Origin: Maritimibacter sp. REDSEA-S28_B5
GTDB lineage: Bacteria > Pseudomonadota > Alphaproteobacteria > Rhodobacterales > Rhodobacteraceae
DNA: 56,874 bases
NCBI GenBank assembly: GCA_001626765.1
Contig: LUOO01000122.1
Span: 1 to 56,874 of the forward strand
Reading direction: 5' to 3'
The notes under the pieces: generated by a model
What the model was told of the DNA's origin: nothing
What the model saw: only the letters and a program-made list of their open reading frames with translations
Databases searched by the model: none
Made by a program: the position numbers and the translations under genes
Shown: piece after piece, positions 8,419 to 18,897 of the stretch
Numbering within the stretch: the first letter of the stretch is position 1
Layout of the letters: each line of letters begins with the position of its first letter

Positions 8419-9194
8419 CGGCGAATGAGGGCGGACACGAGAAAGATCGCCGCGGCAACAGCGACGACAGAAGGCCCGGCGGGCGTGTCGGCGTAGAAGG
8501 ACGCAGCAAGCCCCCCCAGCGCCGCGACGATCCCGACCCCGATCGCGCCCAGTGCCATGGCCTCGGGCGTGCGGGCGAGGCTTCGCGCCGCGCTCGCGGG
8601 GATGATGAGCATCGCGGCGATGAGCAGCGCCCCCACGACCTTGAGCGCCAGGGCCACGACAAGGGCAAGCGCGAGGGTCAGGACCAGTTGCTCGCGGGCG
8701 GGCGAGATGCCGGAGGCCACGGCAAGATCAGGTGACAGCGTCGCGGTCAGGAGCCGCGACCAGCGCCACAGAAGCAGGCCGCCGACGAGTGCCGCGCCAC
8801 CCCAGATCACGACGAGATCGGGTCTCGTGACAGCAAGGATGTCACCGAACAGAAACGCCGACAGATCCACGCGCACGCCCGGCACGAAGGATATCGCAAC
8901 GAGGCCCAGCGCGAGCGCGGAGTGGGACAGGACACCAAGTGTGGAATCCATCGCGTGACCGCGCATGGACAGCCAGCTCACCGCCCCGCCCATGGCCAGC
9001 GAAACCACGAGGGTTCCGAGCGTGACGGGCGCCGAAAACAGAAGCGCCAGCGCCACGCCCAGGATCGCGGCATGGGCCGTGGCGTCTCCGAAATAGGCCA
9101 TGCGCCGCCAAACGACGAAGCTGCCCAGCGGACCGGTCGCCACGGCAAGGCCGCCACCGGCAAGCGCGGCACGGACAAGGAAATCGTCAAGCAT
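8415..9194 (-). CDS. znuB: Zinc ABC transporter permease ZnuB
   Basis: A 259-residue ABC-3 family permease, starting MLDDFLVRAALAGGG at 9194, a start that overlaps the end of znuC by 8 bases. The frame is open further upstream, but that region is antisense to the His-rich znuC tail and has no permease character. The conserved cytoplasmic loop is seen around GDATAHAAILG and the C-terminal half has several hydrophobic stretches (LALALVVALALKVVGALLIA). It makes the zinc channel for the ZnuC ATPase, with ZnuA encoded divergently. The order zur-znuC-znuB with overlaps indicates one transcript under Zur control. Confidence 0.93.
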   Translation of the reverse strand: MLDDFLVRAALAGGGLAVATGPLGSFVVWRRMAYFGDATAHAAILGVALALLFSAPVTLGTLVVSLAMGGAVSWLSMRGHAMDSTLGVLSHSALALGLVAISFVPGVRVDLSAFLFGDILAVTRPDLVVIWGGAALVGGLLLWRWSRLLTATLSPDLAVASGISPAREQLVLTLALALVVALALKVVGALLIAAMLIIPASAARSLARTPEAMALGAIGVGIVAALGGLAASFYADTPAGPSVVAVAAAIFLVSALIRR

Positions 9195-9933
9195 GGTCGT
9201 GGTGCTGCTCGTGGGCGTGGCCATCGTCATGGCTGTGGTCATGCTCGTGCTGATAGAGCGCGAGCGCGCCCCCGGTGCCGGGGCCGAAGAGCGCGCGGTA
9301 CTCCGGCGCGTCGCGGACGACGTGGGGCGTGCCTTCGCAACAGACATGGTGGTTGAGGCAGATCACCCGATCCGAGGCCGACATGACCACATGGAGGTCA
9401 TGCGACACCATGAAGACGGCGCAGCCGCGGGCATCGCGGATGCGCTCCAGAAGCTGGTAGAACGCCGCCTCGCCGGGCTGGTCGAGGCCCTGCGTCGGCT
9501 CGTCGAGGATCAGGAGTTCCGGTTCCGACAGCAAGGCGCGGGCCAGGACGACGCGCTGCAACTGCCCGCCCGAGAGCGCGGAAAGCTGTTTCTGCTCAAG
9601 CCCCTGCGACCCGGTGTCGGCTAGCGCCTGTGCGATCTGCGGCTTGGGCTGACGCTTGGGCAGATTCAGAAACCGTGCGACGGTCATGGGGAGCGTCGCG
9701 TCGATGGGCAGCTTCTGCGGCACGTATCCCAGACGCAGGCCGGGCTTGCGCGTGATGCGGCCCGCGTCAGGCGCGGTCAGACCGATCAAGGTCTTGACCA
9801 AGGTGGATTTTCCCGAGCCATTGGGTCCGACCAAGGTCACGATTTCGCCCGGCTCGATGGCAATCGACACGTGTTCGAGCACGGCCTGCCCACCAAAGGA
9901 CAGGCTCAGATCGGTGGCGGTGAGGAGGCTCAT
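9187..9933 (-). CDS. znuC: Zinc ABC transporter ATP-binding protein ZnuC, His-rich tail
   Basis: A 248-residue ABC ATPase: Walker A GPNGSGKST (about residues 38 to 46), signature LSGGQLQRV, Walker B LLILDEPTQGLDQ and a switch His in VSHDLH. The ATG at 9933 overlaps the zur stop (ATGA). The C-terminal end is very rich in His (HEHDHSHDDGHAHEQHHDHA, with an Asp/Glu background). This could bind zinc on the cytoplasmic side and hold it or sense it next to the transporter; that is inference, and such tails are not a fixed feature of ZnuC. It pairs with ZnuB and ZnuA for high-affinity zinc import. Confidence 0.93.
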   Translation of the reverse strand: MSLLTATDLSLSFGGQAVLEHVSIAIEPGEIVTLVGPNGSGKSTLVKTLIGLTAPDAGRITRKPGLRLGYVPQKLPIDATLPMTVARFLNLPKRQPKPQIAQALADTGSQGLEQKQLSALSGGQLQRVVLARALLSEPELLILDEPTQGLDQPGEAAFYQLLERIRDARGCAVFMVSHDLHVVMSASDRVICLNHHVCCEGTPHVVRDAPEYRALFGPGTGGALALYQHEHDHSHDDGHAHEQHHDHA

Positions 9934-10430
9934 GCCGAGGTCTCTCGGCAAGCGGGGCACAGGCCCACCGCTTCGATATTGGCGCGGTCCACCGCAAATC
10001 CGATGGCCTCGGCGGCAGTATTGAGCGCGGCGCGCACAGGGGTTCCCGGCGCCTCGGCCACCGCGTCGCAGCCTGAACAGATCAGGAAGACCGGCGCATG
10101 GTCACGCCCCGGCTGAACGCAGGCGGCAAAGGCATTGAGCCGCCGGATGCGATGAGCAAGCCCTTGGTCCACAAGGAAATCCAACGCCCGATAGGCGACG
10201 GGGGGTTGTTTGCCAAAGCCCGCCTCGGACAGTTTGTCGAGCACTTCATAGGCGCCCATCGCCCGGTGTTCGGTCAAGAGGATTTCGAGCGCGGCGCGAC
10301 GCACCGGCGTGAGCTTGGCCCCCGCGGCGGCGCAGACGACCTCGGCCTGCGCCAGCGCGTCATCGGTGCAGACACCGTGATCATGGGCGTGAAAGGCTTT
10401 CGACGGGTCTGGTGAATTGGGGGGTTGCAT
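9930..10430 (-). CDS. zur: Zinc uptake regulator, Fur family (Zur)
   Basis: A 166-residue Fur-family repressor. The N-terminal winged helix runs through LTPVRRAALEILLTEHRAMGAYEVL, followed by VAYRALDFLVDQGLAHRI, the recognition-helix area. The structural zinc cysteines are the two pairs CSGC and CPAC. An N-terminal His cluster (HAHDHG) is present. When loaded with zinc it should repress zinc uptake genes. It is first in the operon zur-znuC-znuB and divergent from znuA, with two candidate operators in the 69-base gap, so it is probably autoregulated. Confidence 0.92.
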   Translation of the reverse strand: MQPPNSPDPSKAFHAHDHGVCTDDALAQAEVVCAAAGAKLTPVRRAALEILLTEHRAMGAYEVLDKLSEAGFGKQPPVAYRALDFLVDQGLAHRIRRLNAFAACVQPGRDHAPVFLICSGCDAVAEAPGTPVRAALNTAAEAIGFAVDRANIEAVGLCPACRETSA

Positions 10431-10436
10431 CGGGAT

Positions 10437-10452
10437 ATGTTATGATATTACG
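10437..10452. promoter_or_regulatory. Candidate Zur operator 1
   Basis: An imperfect palindrome, ATGTTATGATATTACG, lies 7 bases before the zur start in the gap shared with znuA. It resembles the AT-rich ATGTTAT-type half-sites reported for alphaproteobacterial Zur boxes. Its placement over the zur promoter area would give autorepression. Confidence 0.5.
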
Positions 10453-10464
10453 CCTTGCTCTGAA

Positions 10465-10481
10465 TTGTGATACTATAACTA
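10465..10481. promoter_or_regulatory. Candidate Zur operator 2
   Basis: TTGTGATACTATAACTA is a second imperfect palindrome (GTGATA and TATAAC arms around a short centre), 18 bases before the GTG start of znuA. It overlaps where the znuA promoter or leader should be. Two operators in one small gap would let Zur control both transcripts. Confidence 0.45.
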
Positions 10482-10499
10482 CCGCGAAAGGACAAGCCT

Positions 10500-11522
10500 G
10501 TGCGTCGCCTTACCCTCTCTGTTCTGTTGGCCACCGCCGCCCTCCCCGCCTTTGCCGATGCGCCGCGTGTCGTGACCGACATCGCGCCCGTGCATTCGCT
10601 CGTGTCGCAGGTCATGGCGGGTGTCGGCACGCCGGACCTGTTGCTCGACGGCTCTGCCGATCCGCACTCGGTGCAGTTGAAACCCTCGCAGGCCCGGGCC
10701 GTGTCGCAGGCAGACCTCGTGGTCTGGGTCGGCGAGGAACTGGAGCCTTGGCTCGCGCGGGTGCTGGCGGGGCTGGGCGATGGGCAGTCGATGGCGCTGC
10801 TCGACCTTCCAGGCACACAGCTGCGGTCGTTTGACGAGGCGAGTTCGCATGACCATGACCACGCGGAACATGCGCATGAGGGCGACGATCATGCGGACGC
10901 TGATCACGCCGAGCATGAGGGGGACGACCACGCGGGACACGATCATGCGGAACACGAGCATGAAGGACACGATCATGCCGGGGATGACCACGGGCATGAC
11001 CATTCCGGGGTCGATCCCCATGCTTGGCTCGCGCCGGCCAATGCGCAGGCCTGGTTGATCGCTCTTGCAGAAGAGCTAGGCGCACTCGACCCCGAAAACG
11101 CCGCGACCTACACCGCGAATGCCGATGCGGCGGCCGCTGCCATTGGCGTGCAGTCGCAGGAGATCGCGGCGCGGCTCGCCCCCTATGAAGGCGCCGAGAT
11201 CGTCACCTTCCACGACGCTTTTTCTTACTTCACGGACTCCTACGGGATCGAGGTGTTGGGGTCCGTGCGGCCCGGCGATGCCTCGACCCCGTCGGCCGCG
11301 GCGGTGGATGCGCTGCGCGAGGCAGTGGCCGAACATGGCGTGACCTGCGCCTTCGGCGAGCCGAACCACGATCCCGCGATGCTTGAAACGCTGGCCTCAG
11401 AGGCGGGGCTGACCGTCGGCACGCTCGATGCCACCGGGGCGTTGCTTTCCGCCGGGCCGGAGCTCTACGGCGCGATGATGGACAACCTCGCCACCGCGCT
11501 CGAGGGCTGCCTGTCGCGCTAG
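10500..11522 (+). CDS. znuA: Zinc ABC transporter substrate-binding protein ZnuA
   Basis: A 340-residue periplasmic binding protein. The start is GTG at 10500, with AAGGA seven bases upstream, giving the signal peptide MRRLTLSVLLATAALPAFA. Zinc-binding histidines are expected at VHSLVSQVM, in DPHAWLAP and in FHDAFSYF. Between about residues 115 and 175 is a long loop with very many His and Asp/Glu residues (DHDHAEHAHEGDDH repeated), as in ZnuA proteins, which is thought to collect zinc. It is divergent from zur-znuCB and controlled from the shared gap. Confidence 0.94.
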   Translation: MRRLTLSVLLATAALPAFADAPRVVTDIAPVHSLVSQVMAGVGTPDLLLDGSADPHSVQLKPSQARAVSQADLVVWVGEELEPWLARVLAGLGDGQSMALLDLPGTQLRSFDEASSHDHDHAEHAHEGDDHADADHAEHEGDDHAGHDHAEHEHEGHDHAGDDHGHDHSGVDPHAWLAPANAQAWLIALAEELGALDPENAATYTANADAAAAAIGVQSQEIAARLAPYEGAEIVTFHDAFSYFTDSYGIEVLGSVRPGDASTPSAAAVDALREAVAEHGVTCAFGEPNHDPAMLETLASEAGLTVGTLDATGALLSAGPELYGAMMDNLATALEGCLSR

Positions 11523-11529
11523 GCCCCGC

Positions 11530-14500
11530 TCAAGCTTCTCCCCAGCCGCCGCCGCCGGGCGTGCGGATCTCGAACACCGATCCCGCGGGCAGCGCGACCT
11601 CGTCGTTGCCCGCGAGCCGGACCCGCCGGCCATCGGGAAACTCGGCATAGTTTTCACCCGTCGCGCCGGGCGCGCCGCCCTCCATGCCGAAGGGGGCGAC
11701 ATCGCGGTGGCTGGTCAGCACCGTCGCGGTGACATCATCGAGGAACCGAAGACGGCGAATTACGCCGTCCCCGCCGTTCCAGCGCCCTGCCCCACCCGAA
11801 CCACGCCGGATCGACAGCTCCTCGAGCCTTACGGGGAACCGCGCCTCGAGGATTTCCGGGTCCGTCATGCGCGTGTTGGTCATGTGGCTTTGAACGGCAT
11901 GGGTGCCGTCAAATCCCGGCCCCGCGCCCGTTCCACCCGCGATGGTTTCGTAGTTCTGAAAGGCCTCGTTGCCCCAGAGAAAGTTGTTCATCGTGCCCTG
12001 GCTCGCGGCCATGACGCCCAGCGCGCCCAAGAGCGCATTGCAGGCGGCCTGGCTCACCTCGGTGTTCCCCGCGATCACGGCAGCAGGCGGGCGCGGGTTC
12101 AGCATCGACCCTTCGGGCACCACAATCTCGATGGGTTTGAGACACCCCTCGTTGAGCGGGATGTCCTTGCCGACGAGACAGCGAAAGACATAGAGAACTA
12201 CGGCGCGAGAAATGGCGAGGGGCGCGTTGTAGTTGCCGGGGCGCTGGTCCGAGGTGCCGGTGAAATCGACACGGGCGGTGCGGTTCGCTGGGTCGGTTGT
12301 CACGGCGACACGGATCTCGGCCCCGCCGTCCATCGGATAGGTGAAACGACCGGGGGAGAGCGCTTCGATCACCCGGCGCACGCTTTCCTCGGCGTTATCC
12401 TGCACATGGGTCATATAGGCCTGCACCACCTCGGGCGTGTAGCGTTCGACCATCTCGATGAGTTTCTGACGCCCGGTCTCGTTCGCGGCGACCTGTGCCT
12501 TCAGGTCGATCACGTTCTGGTCGGGCGCACGCGCAGGCCAGGTGCCCGAGGCGAGGATGTCGCGCACCGCGTCGTCGAGGAACCGGCCTTGGGCCACGAT
12601 CCGGGCAAGGTCGATGACGACGCCCTCCTCTTCGATCCGCGTGCTGTCAGGCGGACCGGAGCCGGGGGTCCGCCCGCCGACATCCGCATGGTGGCCTCGC
12701 GAGCCGAGCCAGAAAGCGGGACTGCCGCCCACGAAAACGGGCGTGACAACCGTGATGTCGGGCAGATGCGTGCCGCCGTTGAAGGGCGAGTTGAGCATGA
12801 AGCTGTCGCCGGGGCGCAGGTCCTCACGCGTCGCCTCGATCACCGTTCGGATCGCGGCGGACATGGACCCAAGATGCACCGGCACATGGGGGGCATTGGC
12901 AACGAGATCGCCGGTCGCGTCGAAGATCGCGCAAGAAAAATCCAGCCTTTCCTTGATGTTGACCGACCACGAGGTATTGGCGAGCGTCGCGCCCATCTGC
13001 TCGGCGACGGACATGAAAAGGTTGTTGAAAACCTCGAGCTGCACGGGGTCGACGCTGGTCCCGATGGCGGCGGGGCGCGCCTCGGCGGTGTCGCGGGTGA
13101 GGATGAGGTTCGCGAGCGCGTCGATGCGCGCCGTCCAGCCGGGTTCCACGATGGTGGTGCCCGACTCCTCGGTGATGATGGCAGGGCCTTGCACATGTGC
13201 GTCGGTCCCGAGTGCGTCACGGGCGTAAAGCGGCACCTTAACGAGCCGACCCTCGCTCCAGACCGGGATCGTGGTCTGGGGTGGCGCGGTCGTCGCGGGC
13301 GGGGTGCGGCCATGGGGGGCGTCGCCCATCTCGCCGATCGCCTCGACCGCGATCATCTCGAACCGCAGCGCGCGGTCGGGCTGGGTGAAGCCGAAGCGGT
13401 CGCGGTGCGCCGTCTCGAAAGCCTCGCGCATGTCATCGGGGCCGGTGAGCGGCACATCGAGCGACTGATGCGCGCCGTCGTAGCGCAGATGGGCACGGTG
13501 GCTCGAGCGGACGGCATCAACACCCTGCGCGCGGATCTCGCCCTCTGCCTGTGTCGCGAGGTCGGTGGCGAAGTCCTGCGCCGCGCGGGCATCGCTGAGC
13601 GGAGCGTCGAACTGGGCCTGTTTCAGGACCCTGAGGTCAGCCAAACCCATGCCGTAGGCCGACAACACGCCCGCGAAAGGGTGCAGGAGCACCCGGCGAA
13701 TGCCCAACCGGTCGGCCACGCGGCAGGCGTGCTGCCCGCCCGCGCCCCCGAAACACTGAAGCGTATAGCCGGTCACGTCGCGCCCGCGCTCGACGCTGAT
13801 CTTCTTGATCGCATTGGCCATGTTGTCGACGGCGATCTGAAGAAATCCCTCGGCGGTCTCTTCCGGCGTGGCCAAGGGCTGGCCGGTTTCCATGGCAATT
13901 CTCTCCGCGAGCTCGGCGAATTTCGCCTCGACCACGGCGCGGTCAAGCGGCAGGTCTGCCTTGGGACCGAAGACCTTGGGAAAATGATCTGGGTGCAGGC
14001 GCCCGAGCAGAACGTGGCAATCGGTGACGGTGAGCGGCCCGCCCCGCCGGTAGCTCGCAGGCCCTGGGTTGGCGCCTGCCCCTTCGGGTCCCACGCGGAA
14101 GCGGCCATCGCGGAAATCGAGCACCGATCCCCCGCCCGCCGCCACCGTGTGGATATCCATCATGGGTGCGCGCAGGCGCACGCCCGCGACGACGCTCTCG
14201 AAGGAACGCTCGAACGTGCCGTCAAAATGGCTCACATCGGTCGAGGTGCCACCCATGTCAAAGCCGATGACCCTGTCGAACCCGGCCGCCTGCGCGGTAC
14301 GGGCCATGCCTATAATGCCGCCCGCCGGGCCGGACAGGATTGCGTCCTTGCCTTGGAACCGTCCGGCATCCGTGAGGCCCCCGTTCGACTGCATGAAGAG
14401 CAGACGTTCGCAGGCGCTGCCGATGTCGAGGGCGGTTTCCACCTGCCGGACGTAACGGGCGAGGATGGGCGAGAGATATGCGTCGACCACGGTCGTGTCG

Positions 14501-15267
14501 GAACGTGCGACGAGCTTGGCGAGGCCCGACATAGCATGGCTGGTCGAGACCTGGGCGAAGCCGATCTGGCGGGCGATCTCGGCGGCGCGCACTTCGTGCC
14601 TCGGTTCGACATGGGCATGGCAAAAGGCGATGGCGACGCTTTCGATCCCTTCCGCCCGCGCGACTTCGAGGTCTGCACGCAGGCGATTCTCGTCGAGCGG
14701 GACGAGGACGGTTCCATCAGGGGCAAGCCGTTCGGCGGCCTCGATGGTGCGGGACTGGAGAAGGTCCGGCAGAATGATCTCGAGGTCGAAAAGACGGGGC
14801 CGCGCCTGGTAGCCAATCCGCGACAGGTCGCCAAGACCAGCGGTTGTGACCAGAACAGTGGGCGTTCCTTTTCGTTCGAGCAGCGCATTGGTTGCGACCG
14901 TTGTGCCCATCTTGACCGCGCCGATGGTGCCGCGCGGCAGGGGGTCGTCGGGGCCGAGACCCAGCGCCGCGCGAATACCCGCGATGGCGGCGTCCGGATA
15001 GACTTCGGGGTTCTCGGACAGGAGCTTGGTGACGGAGAGCTCCCCGGCGGGAGACCGGGACACGATGTCGGTGAAGGTGCCGCCCCGGTCGATCCAGAAG
15101 TCCCATGTGCGGTGGTCGCTGGACGCGGTGCTTTCGCACGCGGCATCGCCCGGCGTGCTTGCCGCGCTGGATGCGGAGCCGGCGACCGGCGTCGCTGCTA
15201 ACCTCGTGCTGTGGGTGTCGCCAGATGTCTCGCGGCCACTCCCGAGCGCCGACTGTCGGTCCCTCAC
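11530..15267 (-). CDS. Hydantoinase/5-oxoprolinase, fused A and B domains
   Basis: A protein of about 1245 residues that joins hydantoinase A (N-terminal half) and hydantoinase B (C-terminal half). The A part opens with [14 protein letters not shown] and has the ATPase-like motifs [14 protein letters not shown] and [16 protein letters not shown]. The B part begins near [21 protein letters not shown] and includes [10 protein letters not shown] and [13 protein letters not shown]. This family opens 5-oxoproline or hydantoin rings using ATP. The start is uncertain: GTG at 15267 has AAAGGGAC six bases upstream; GTG 15291 and ATG 15330 are alternatives. All leave a long low-complexity Ser/Ala-rich leader of 50 to 80 residues before the first motif, longer than usual. 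It is convergent with znuA, 7 bases apart. Confidence 0.9.
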   Translation of the reverse strand: MRDRQSALGSGRETSGDTHSTRLAATPVAGSASSAASTPGDAACESTASSDHRTWDFWIDRGGTFTDIVSRSPAGELSVTKLLSENPEVYPDAAIAGIRAALGLGPDDPLPRGTIGAVKMGTTVATNALLERKGTPTVLVTTAGLGDLSRIGYQARPRLFDLEIILPDLLQSRTIEAAERLAPDGTVLVPLDENRLRADLEVARAEGIESVAIAFCHAHVEPRHEVRAAEIARQIGFAQVSTSHAMSGLAKLVARSDTTVVDAYLSPILARYVRQVETALDIGSACERLLFMQSNGGLTDAGRFQGKDAILSGPAGGIIGMARTAQAAGFDRVIGFDMGGTSTDVSHFDGTFERSFESVVAGVRLRAPMMDIHTVAAGGGSVLDFRDGRFRVGPEGAGANPGPASYRRGGPLTVTDCHVLLGRLHPDHFPKVFGPKADLPLDRAVVEAKFAELAERIAMETGQPLATPEETAEGFLQIAVDNMANAIKKISVERGRDVTGYTLQCFGGAGGQHACRVADRLGIRRVLLHPFAGVLSAYGMGLADLRVLKQAQFDAPLSDARAAQDFATDLATQAEGEIRAQGVDAVRSSHRAHLRYDGAHQSLDVPLTGPDDMREAFETAHRDRFGFTQPDRALRFEMIAVEAIGEMGDAPHGRTPPATTAPPQTTIPVWSEGRLVKVPLYARDALGTDAHVQGPAIITEESGTTIVEPGWTARIDALANLILTRDTAEARPAAIGTSVDPVQLEVFNNLFMSVAEQMGATLANTSWSVNIKERLDFSCAIFDATGDLVANAPHVPVHLGSMSAAIRTVIEATREDLRPGDSFMLNSPFNGGTHLPDITVVTPVFVGGSPAFWLGSRGHHADVGGRTPGSGPPDSTRIEEEGVVIDLARIVAQGRFLDDAVRDILASGTWPARAPDQNVIDLKAQVAANETGRQKLIEMVERYTPEVVQAYMTHVQDNAEESVRRVIEALSPGRFTYPMDGGAEIRVAVTTDPANRTARVDFTGTSDQRPGNYNAPLAISRAVVLYVFRCLVGKDIPLNEGCLKPIEIVVPEGSMLNPRPPAAVIAGNTEVSQAACNALLGALGVMAASQGTMNNFLWGNEAFQNYETIAGGTGAGPGFDGTHAVQSHMTNTRMTDPEILEARFPVRLEELSIRRGSGGAGRWNGGDGVIRRLRFLDDVTATVLTSHRDVAPFGMEGGAPGATGENYAEFPDGRRVRLAGNDEVALPAGSVFEIRTPGGGGWGEA

Positions 15268-15715
15268 CTGTGTCCCTTTGGTTTGCGTCACGGTTATTCG
15301 CCCCCTCGATCCTTGCCATGGGTCGGACATCGACCAGGTGAAGTCAACGGCTCGGATCGGCGCGCGGGAGTGACGGAACCGCCAGAGGGGGCGCCCGGTC
15401 GGCGAAATATGGAAACGGTGGCATTCGCGTGTCGGGTTGGTCGTCGTGCGGTTGGGGGCCGAGATTCCTGCCAATCCGTTGCCCTGAAGTGGACCTGGCC
15501 AAGAGGCGGTCACAATCGTCCGGCCGTGCCACCACCGGTTCCAGAGCGCCCGGGCATCGATCCTATGGGGCGCGAATCCCGTTGTCTCCCGCTCTTCCGG
15601 TAACGGGTCATGGATGGCGTCGCGCTGACCGCGACGACCTGGAACTGCACTGACCAGCGACAGGCGCGGAACCTGGTTCACAGATATCAAGCAGCGAGGC
15701 CAAGAATGGTGTGGC
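15268..15715. other. Non-coding gap upstream of hydantoinase gene
   Basis: About 450 bases between the hydantoinase start and the chemoreceptor stop. Open frames here lack family similarity. It should contain the hydantoinase promoter; no clear promoter, RNA or repeat was recognised. Confidence 0.4.
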
Positions 15716-18700
15716 TCAGAATTCCTCCCAGCCGTCGTCGAGTGTGGCGACGGCCGTTTGCCGGACCGGCCGGACCGTCCGCGCTTCACGGTGCGGCGGA
15801 GGGGACAGGCGAGCGGGAGCGGCACCGGCCAACCGGCGCGAGACAGCCTGCGTCGCCGTGTCAGACGGTGCGACCGCACCCGTCTTGAACCGGCCGATCG
15901 TCTGAGACAGAGTTTCCGCCTCGCGGGTGAGGGCGTGGCTCGCGGCGGTGGTTTCCTCGAACATCGCGGCATTCTGCTGCGTCACCTGGTCGAGTTGATT
16001 GACCGCCGCGTTGATCTCGGCCAGCCCCGTGCTCTGTTCCTTGGCGCGCAGCGAAATGTCGGCCACCCGGGCGCTGATCTCTGACACGCTGTCAACGATG
16101 GTCGCGAGCGCCTTGCCGGTCTGGCCCACGAGATCGACGCCCCGACGCACCTGCCCGCTCGAGGCCGAGATGAGCGCGTTGATCTCGCGCGCCGCGTCCG
16201 AGGACCGCTGGGCGAGTGCCCGGACCTCGGAGGCGACGACGGCAAAGCCGCGTCCGGCCTCGCCCGCGCGCGCCGCCTCGACGCCCGCGTTGAGGGCAAG
16301 CAAATTGGTCTGGAAGGCTATGTCGTCGATCACCGCCGTGATCTTGGAGATCTGGTCAGAGCTCTTTTCGATTTCCCCCATCGCGGACACCGCCTCCTGC
16401 ACGACGGCACCCGAGGCCTGCGCGTTCTCGCGGGCCTGATCGACGATGGTGCTGGTGGTCGAGGCGCCCTCGGCAGCCGATCGGACCGAGGCGGTCAGTT
16501 CATCAAGCGCAGCGGCGGTTTCCTCGAGCGTCGCGGCCTGTTTCTCGGTCCGCGAGGACAGATCGTCCGCCGCCGAGGAAATCTCGGCCGCCTCGCCCGA
16601 AATGAGGCCCGCGTTCTCAATCACACCATGCATCGCCTCAAGCAGGCGATCGCAGGCGCGGTTGAAGTCCTGCCTGAGTTGTTCGTAGTCGTCGGGGAAA
16701 CCCTCGTCGATGCGCGACAGAAGGTCGCCGTCCGCCAACCGTTCGAGCCCCTCGCGCAGCGCATCGACCACCCGCGACTGGGTTTGCTGCATGGCGCGGC
16801 GTTGTGCCTCGCTCGCGCGCAAGACCATGGTCTGCTCGGTCACATCGTTGCCGATCAGCACGAGGCGCATGGTGCGACCGGCACTGTCGAGCACCGGGGC
16901 GAGCGAGCCGTCGATAACCGCCGTGGTCCCACCGGGAAGGTCGAACTCGAACTTGTCATAGATCGCCTCGCCCGCCTTGACGCTGCCGAGCGCAGTGGCG
17001 AGTTGCCGGGACCGGGCGGCGAGCCCGGCGTGATGGCTCCCGACGGCGGCCTTGAGCGTTTCATCGAAGAGCGTGTTGGCGCGCAGGAAGGTACCTTCGG
17101 GCGCGAATTCCGCCTTGACCTGGTTCTCGTCCATCGCCTTGAGCAAGGCGTTCTTCATGAAACCCTGGGTCACGTCGCGCCACTCCGTGACATAGCCAAG
17201 GTGTTTGCCGTTCTCGTCGCTGACCGCGGATATCTCGAGCGCGATGCGCACGTCCCCGAAACTGAGATCCGTGGTGTAAGGGAGCTTGGACGGGTCAGAC
17301 AGCACCTTGTCCACACGTGCACGGACCGCGCCGGTGTGGAAGATGTGGATCGACTTCCCCGTCACATCTGCCGGGTCGAAGCCCGGGGCGACACGGTCGA
17401 ATTCTTTCTGGTAGCGGGTCAGGATCTCGATCAGGGCGGCGTTCGTGTGGAGGATGGTCTTGTCGGCGCCCGCCATCATGATCGCAGATTTCGAGTTCGC
17501 GAAGGCGGTGCTGCGGAAATGGCTTTCGAAATGCAGCTCCTCGCTCTCGATCAGGGCGGACCTGAAATCCTCGAGCCGCCTGGCGATCTGGCCCACCTCG
17601 TCCTTGCGGCCGGTGTCGCCAACCTCGGTCGTGTAGTCGCCGCGCGCGATCTGGCCCATGGCCTGCGACACGCGCTGGAGCGGGTTCGCGAGGGACCGGG
17701 ACAGGAGGTAGGCGACAAGAGAAACGACAAGGATCACGCCCCCCATCTGGAGCGCGAGATGACGCAGGAGTGCGGCGGTGGGGGCGAGAACCTCCGCCTC
17801 ATCCATCTCGACCACGAGGCCCCAATCCGACGCGCCGGACGCAAACGGAGCATAGGCCGCGATGACCGGTTGTCCCCCCTGGCCGGTCGTGCGCAGCAAA
17901 CCCGTCTCGCCCGCGAGTGCCGCCGTCACCGCGGGGCTCATCCGGACCGGATCAAAGACCGTCGCACCGACGTCTTGCAGAACGCCCGGCCGCAGGTCGG
18001 TTCTGAGGGCGCCGTCGCTCCCCACGAAGTAAGCGACACCCGCCTCACCGAGCCCGGAGGGCGCGTTCATGATATGCGACAAGGTCGCGACTTCCAGTTG
18101 GAAGACGGCGTAACCCAGCACGCGGCCTTCGGCGACCAGAGGATAGCCGGCAAAGGCCGCAGGTGCGTCACCATCCACGGCAAAGGGCGCGACATCAGTC
18201 ACCACGATCTGGGCCGGACCATCCGACGTGCGCCCCTGGAGCCGCTCGACCACCTGCGACAGACCGCTGCCGGCGAGCAGCGCACCGCCCACGTTTTCGG
18301 TGAATGCCGCGGTTTTCAGAACCGAGTAGACCACGTTCCCGGCAGGATCGACAAAGAACAGGTCACGGTAGCCGAAGGTGCGCATCATGGCGCGGGTCTG
18401 AGGATGGAACGCGCGATGTGCGGCGCCATAAGCCCAAAGGCCGGGGGCCGCCGGTTCGTCGAGCATATCGCGCGCCTCAGGAGCGTTGGGGTTCAGGGTC
18501 ACAAAAGCTTCGACCAATTGCGCCGCCGCGTTGTCGCCCAGCACGTGCCACCCGTTCGCGAGGCCCTGCATGAACTTGGCGGTCGTCTCGCGCTGCGCGA
18601 AATCGGAAACATCTGCATCGGTGCGCGCCATGAGGTTCTCGACCAGGCTCGCGCGGTTGTCGCGTGCGGCACCAAGCAGCAATTCCGCAGACTTGACCAG

Positions 18701-18817
18701 GTCGGCCCTTTGCTTGAACGCCGAGAACATGCCGGAGACACCCGCCGAGACGACAACGAGCAGCACCATGATGATCGGCAGTTTCAGACCGATGCGCAGA
18801 TTGTTCAGGACCTTCAT
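15716..18817 (-). CDS. Methyl-accepting chemotaxis protein with Cache, HAMP and PAS domains
   Basis: A 1033-residue chemoreceptor. The first membrane segment is near residues 13 to 31 ([19 protein letters not shown]) and a large periplasmic domain of double-Cache size follows (about 35 to 340). The second membrane segment is [15 protein letters not shown], then a HAMP domain ([18 protein letters not shown]). Two PAS-like regions follow (about 420 to 650), with [13 protein letters not shown] and [10 protein letters not shown]. The signalling hairpin contains [20 protein letters not shown]. The protein ends DDGWEEF, like the CheR/CheB-docking tail of high-abundance receptors. The Cache domain senses an external ligand, and the PAS domains may add a cytoplasmic input. 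The gene appears to stand alone. Confidence 0.93.
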   Translation of the reverse strand: MKVLNNLRIGLKLPIIMVLLVVVSAGVSGMFSAFKQRADLVKSAELLLGAARDNRASLVENLMARTDADVSDFAQRETTAKFMQGLANGWHVLGDNAAAQLVEAFVTLNPNAPEARDMLDEPAAPGLWAYGAAHRAFHPQTRAMMRTFGYRDLFFVDPAGNVVYSVLKTAAFTENVGGALLAGSGLSQVVERLQGRTSDGPAQIVVTDVAPFAVDGDAPAAFAGYPLVAEGRVLGYAVFQLEVATLSHIMNAPSGLGEAGVAYFVGSDGALRTDLRPGVLQDVGATVFDPVRMSPAVTAALAGETGLLRTTGQGGQPVIAAYAPFASGASDWGLVVEMDEAEVLAPTAALLRHLALQMGGVILVVSLVAYLLSRSLANPLQRVSQAMGQIARGDYTTEVGDTGRKDEVGQIARRLEDFRSALIESEELHFESHFRSTAFANSKSAIMMAGADKTILHTNAALIEILTRYQKEFDRVAPGFDPADVTGKSIHIFHTGAVRARVDKVLSDPSKLPYTTDLSFGDVRIALEISAVSDENGKHLGYVTEWRDVTQGFMKNALLKAMDENQVKAEFAPEGTFLRANTLFDETLKAAVGSHHAGLAARSRQLATALGSVKAGEAIYDKFEFDLPGGTTAVIDGSLAPVLDSAGRTMRLVLIGNDVTEQTMVLRASEAQRRAMQQTQSRVVDALREGLERLADGDLLSRIDEGFPDDYEQLRQDFNRACDRLLEAMHGVIENAGLISGEAAEISSAADDLSSRTEKQAATLEETAAALDELTASVRSAAEGASTTSTIVDQARENAQASGAVVQEAVSAMGEIEKSSDQISKITAVIDDIAFQTNLLALNAGVEAARAGEAGRGFAVVASEVRALAQRSSDAAREINALISASSGQVRRGVDLVGQTGKALATIVDSVSEISARVADISLRAKEQSTGLAEINAAVNQLDQVTQQNAAMFEETTAASHALTREAETLSQTIGRFKTGAVAPSDTATQAVSRRLAGAAPARLSPPPHREARTVRPVRQTAVATLDDGWEEF

Positions 18818-18897
18818 CTGTCAACCGTCTCCTTCGTCAGACCCGGGGCGCATTCCGGGACTTGTCGCAGAGACCGGTGAAGATAGGCTTAAGACCG

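Noticed and set aside
11707..15201. Very long open frame (1164 codons) on the plus strand opposite the hydantoinase
   Set aside because: It is the antisense of a well-supported gene in high-GC DNA. Its protein is full of His/Arg/Gly with no domain pattern.
16628..18880. 750-codon open frame opposite the chemoreceptor
   Set aside because: Same reason: antisense shadow of a gene with clear MCP motifs; composition is not protein-like.
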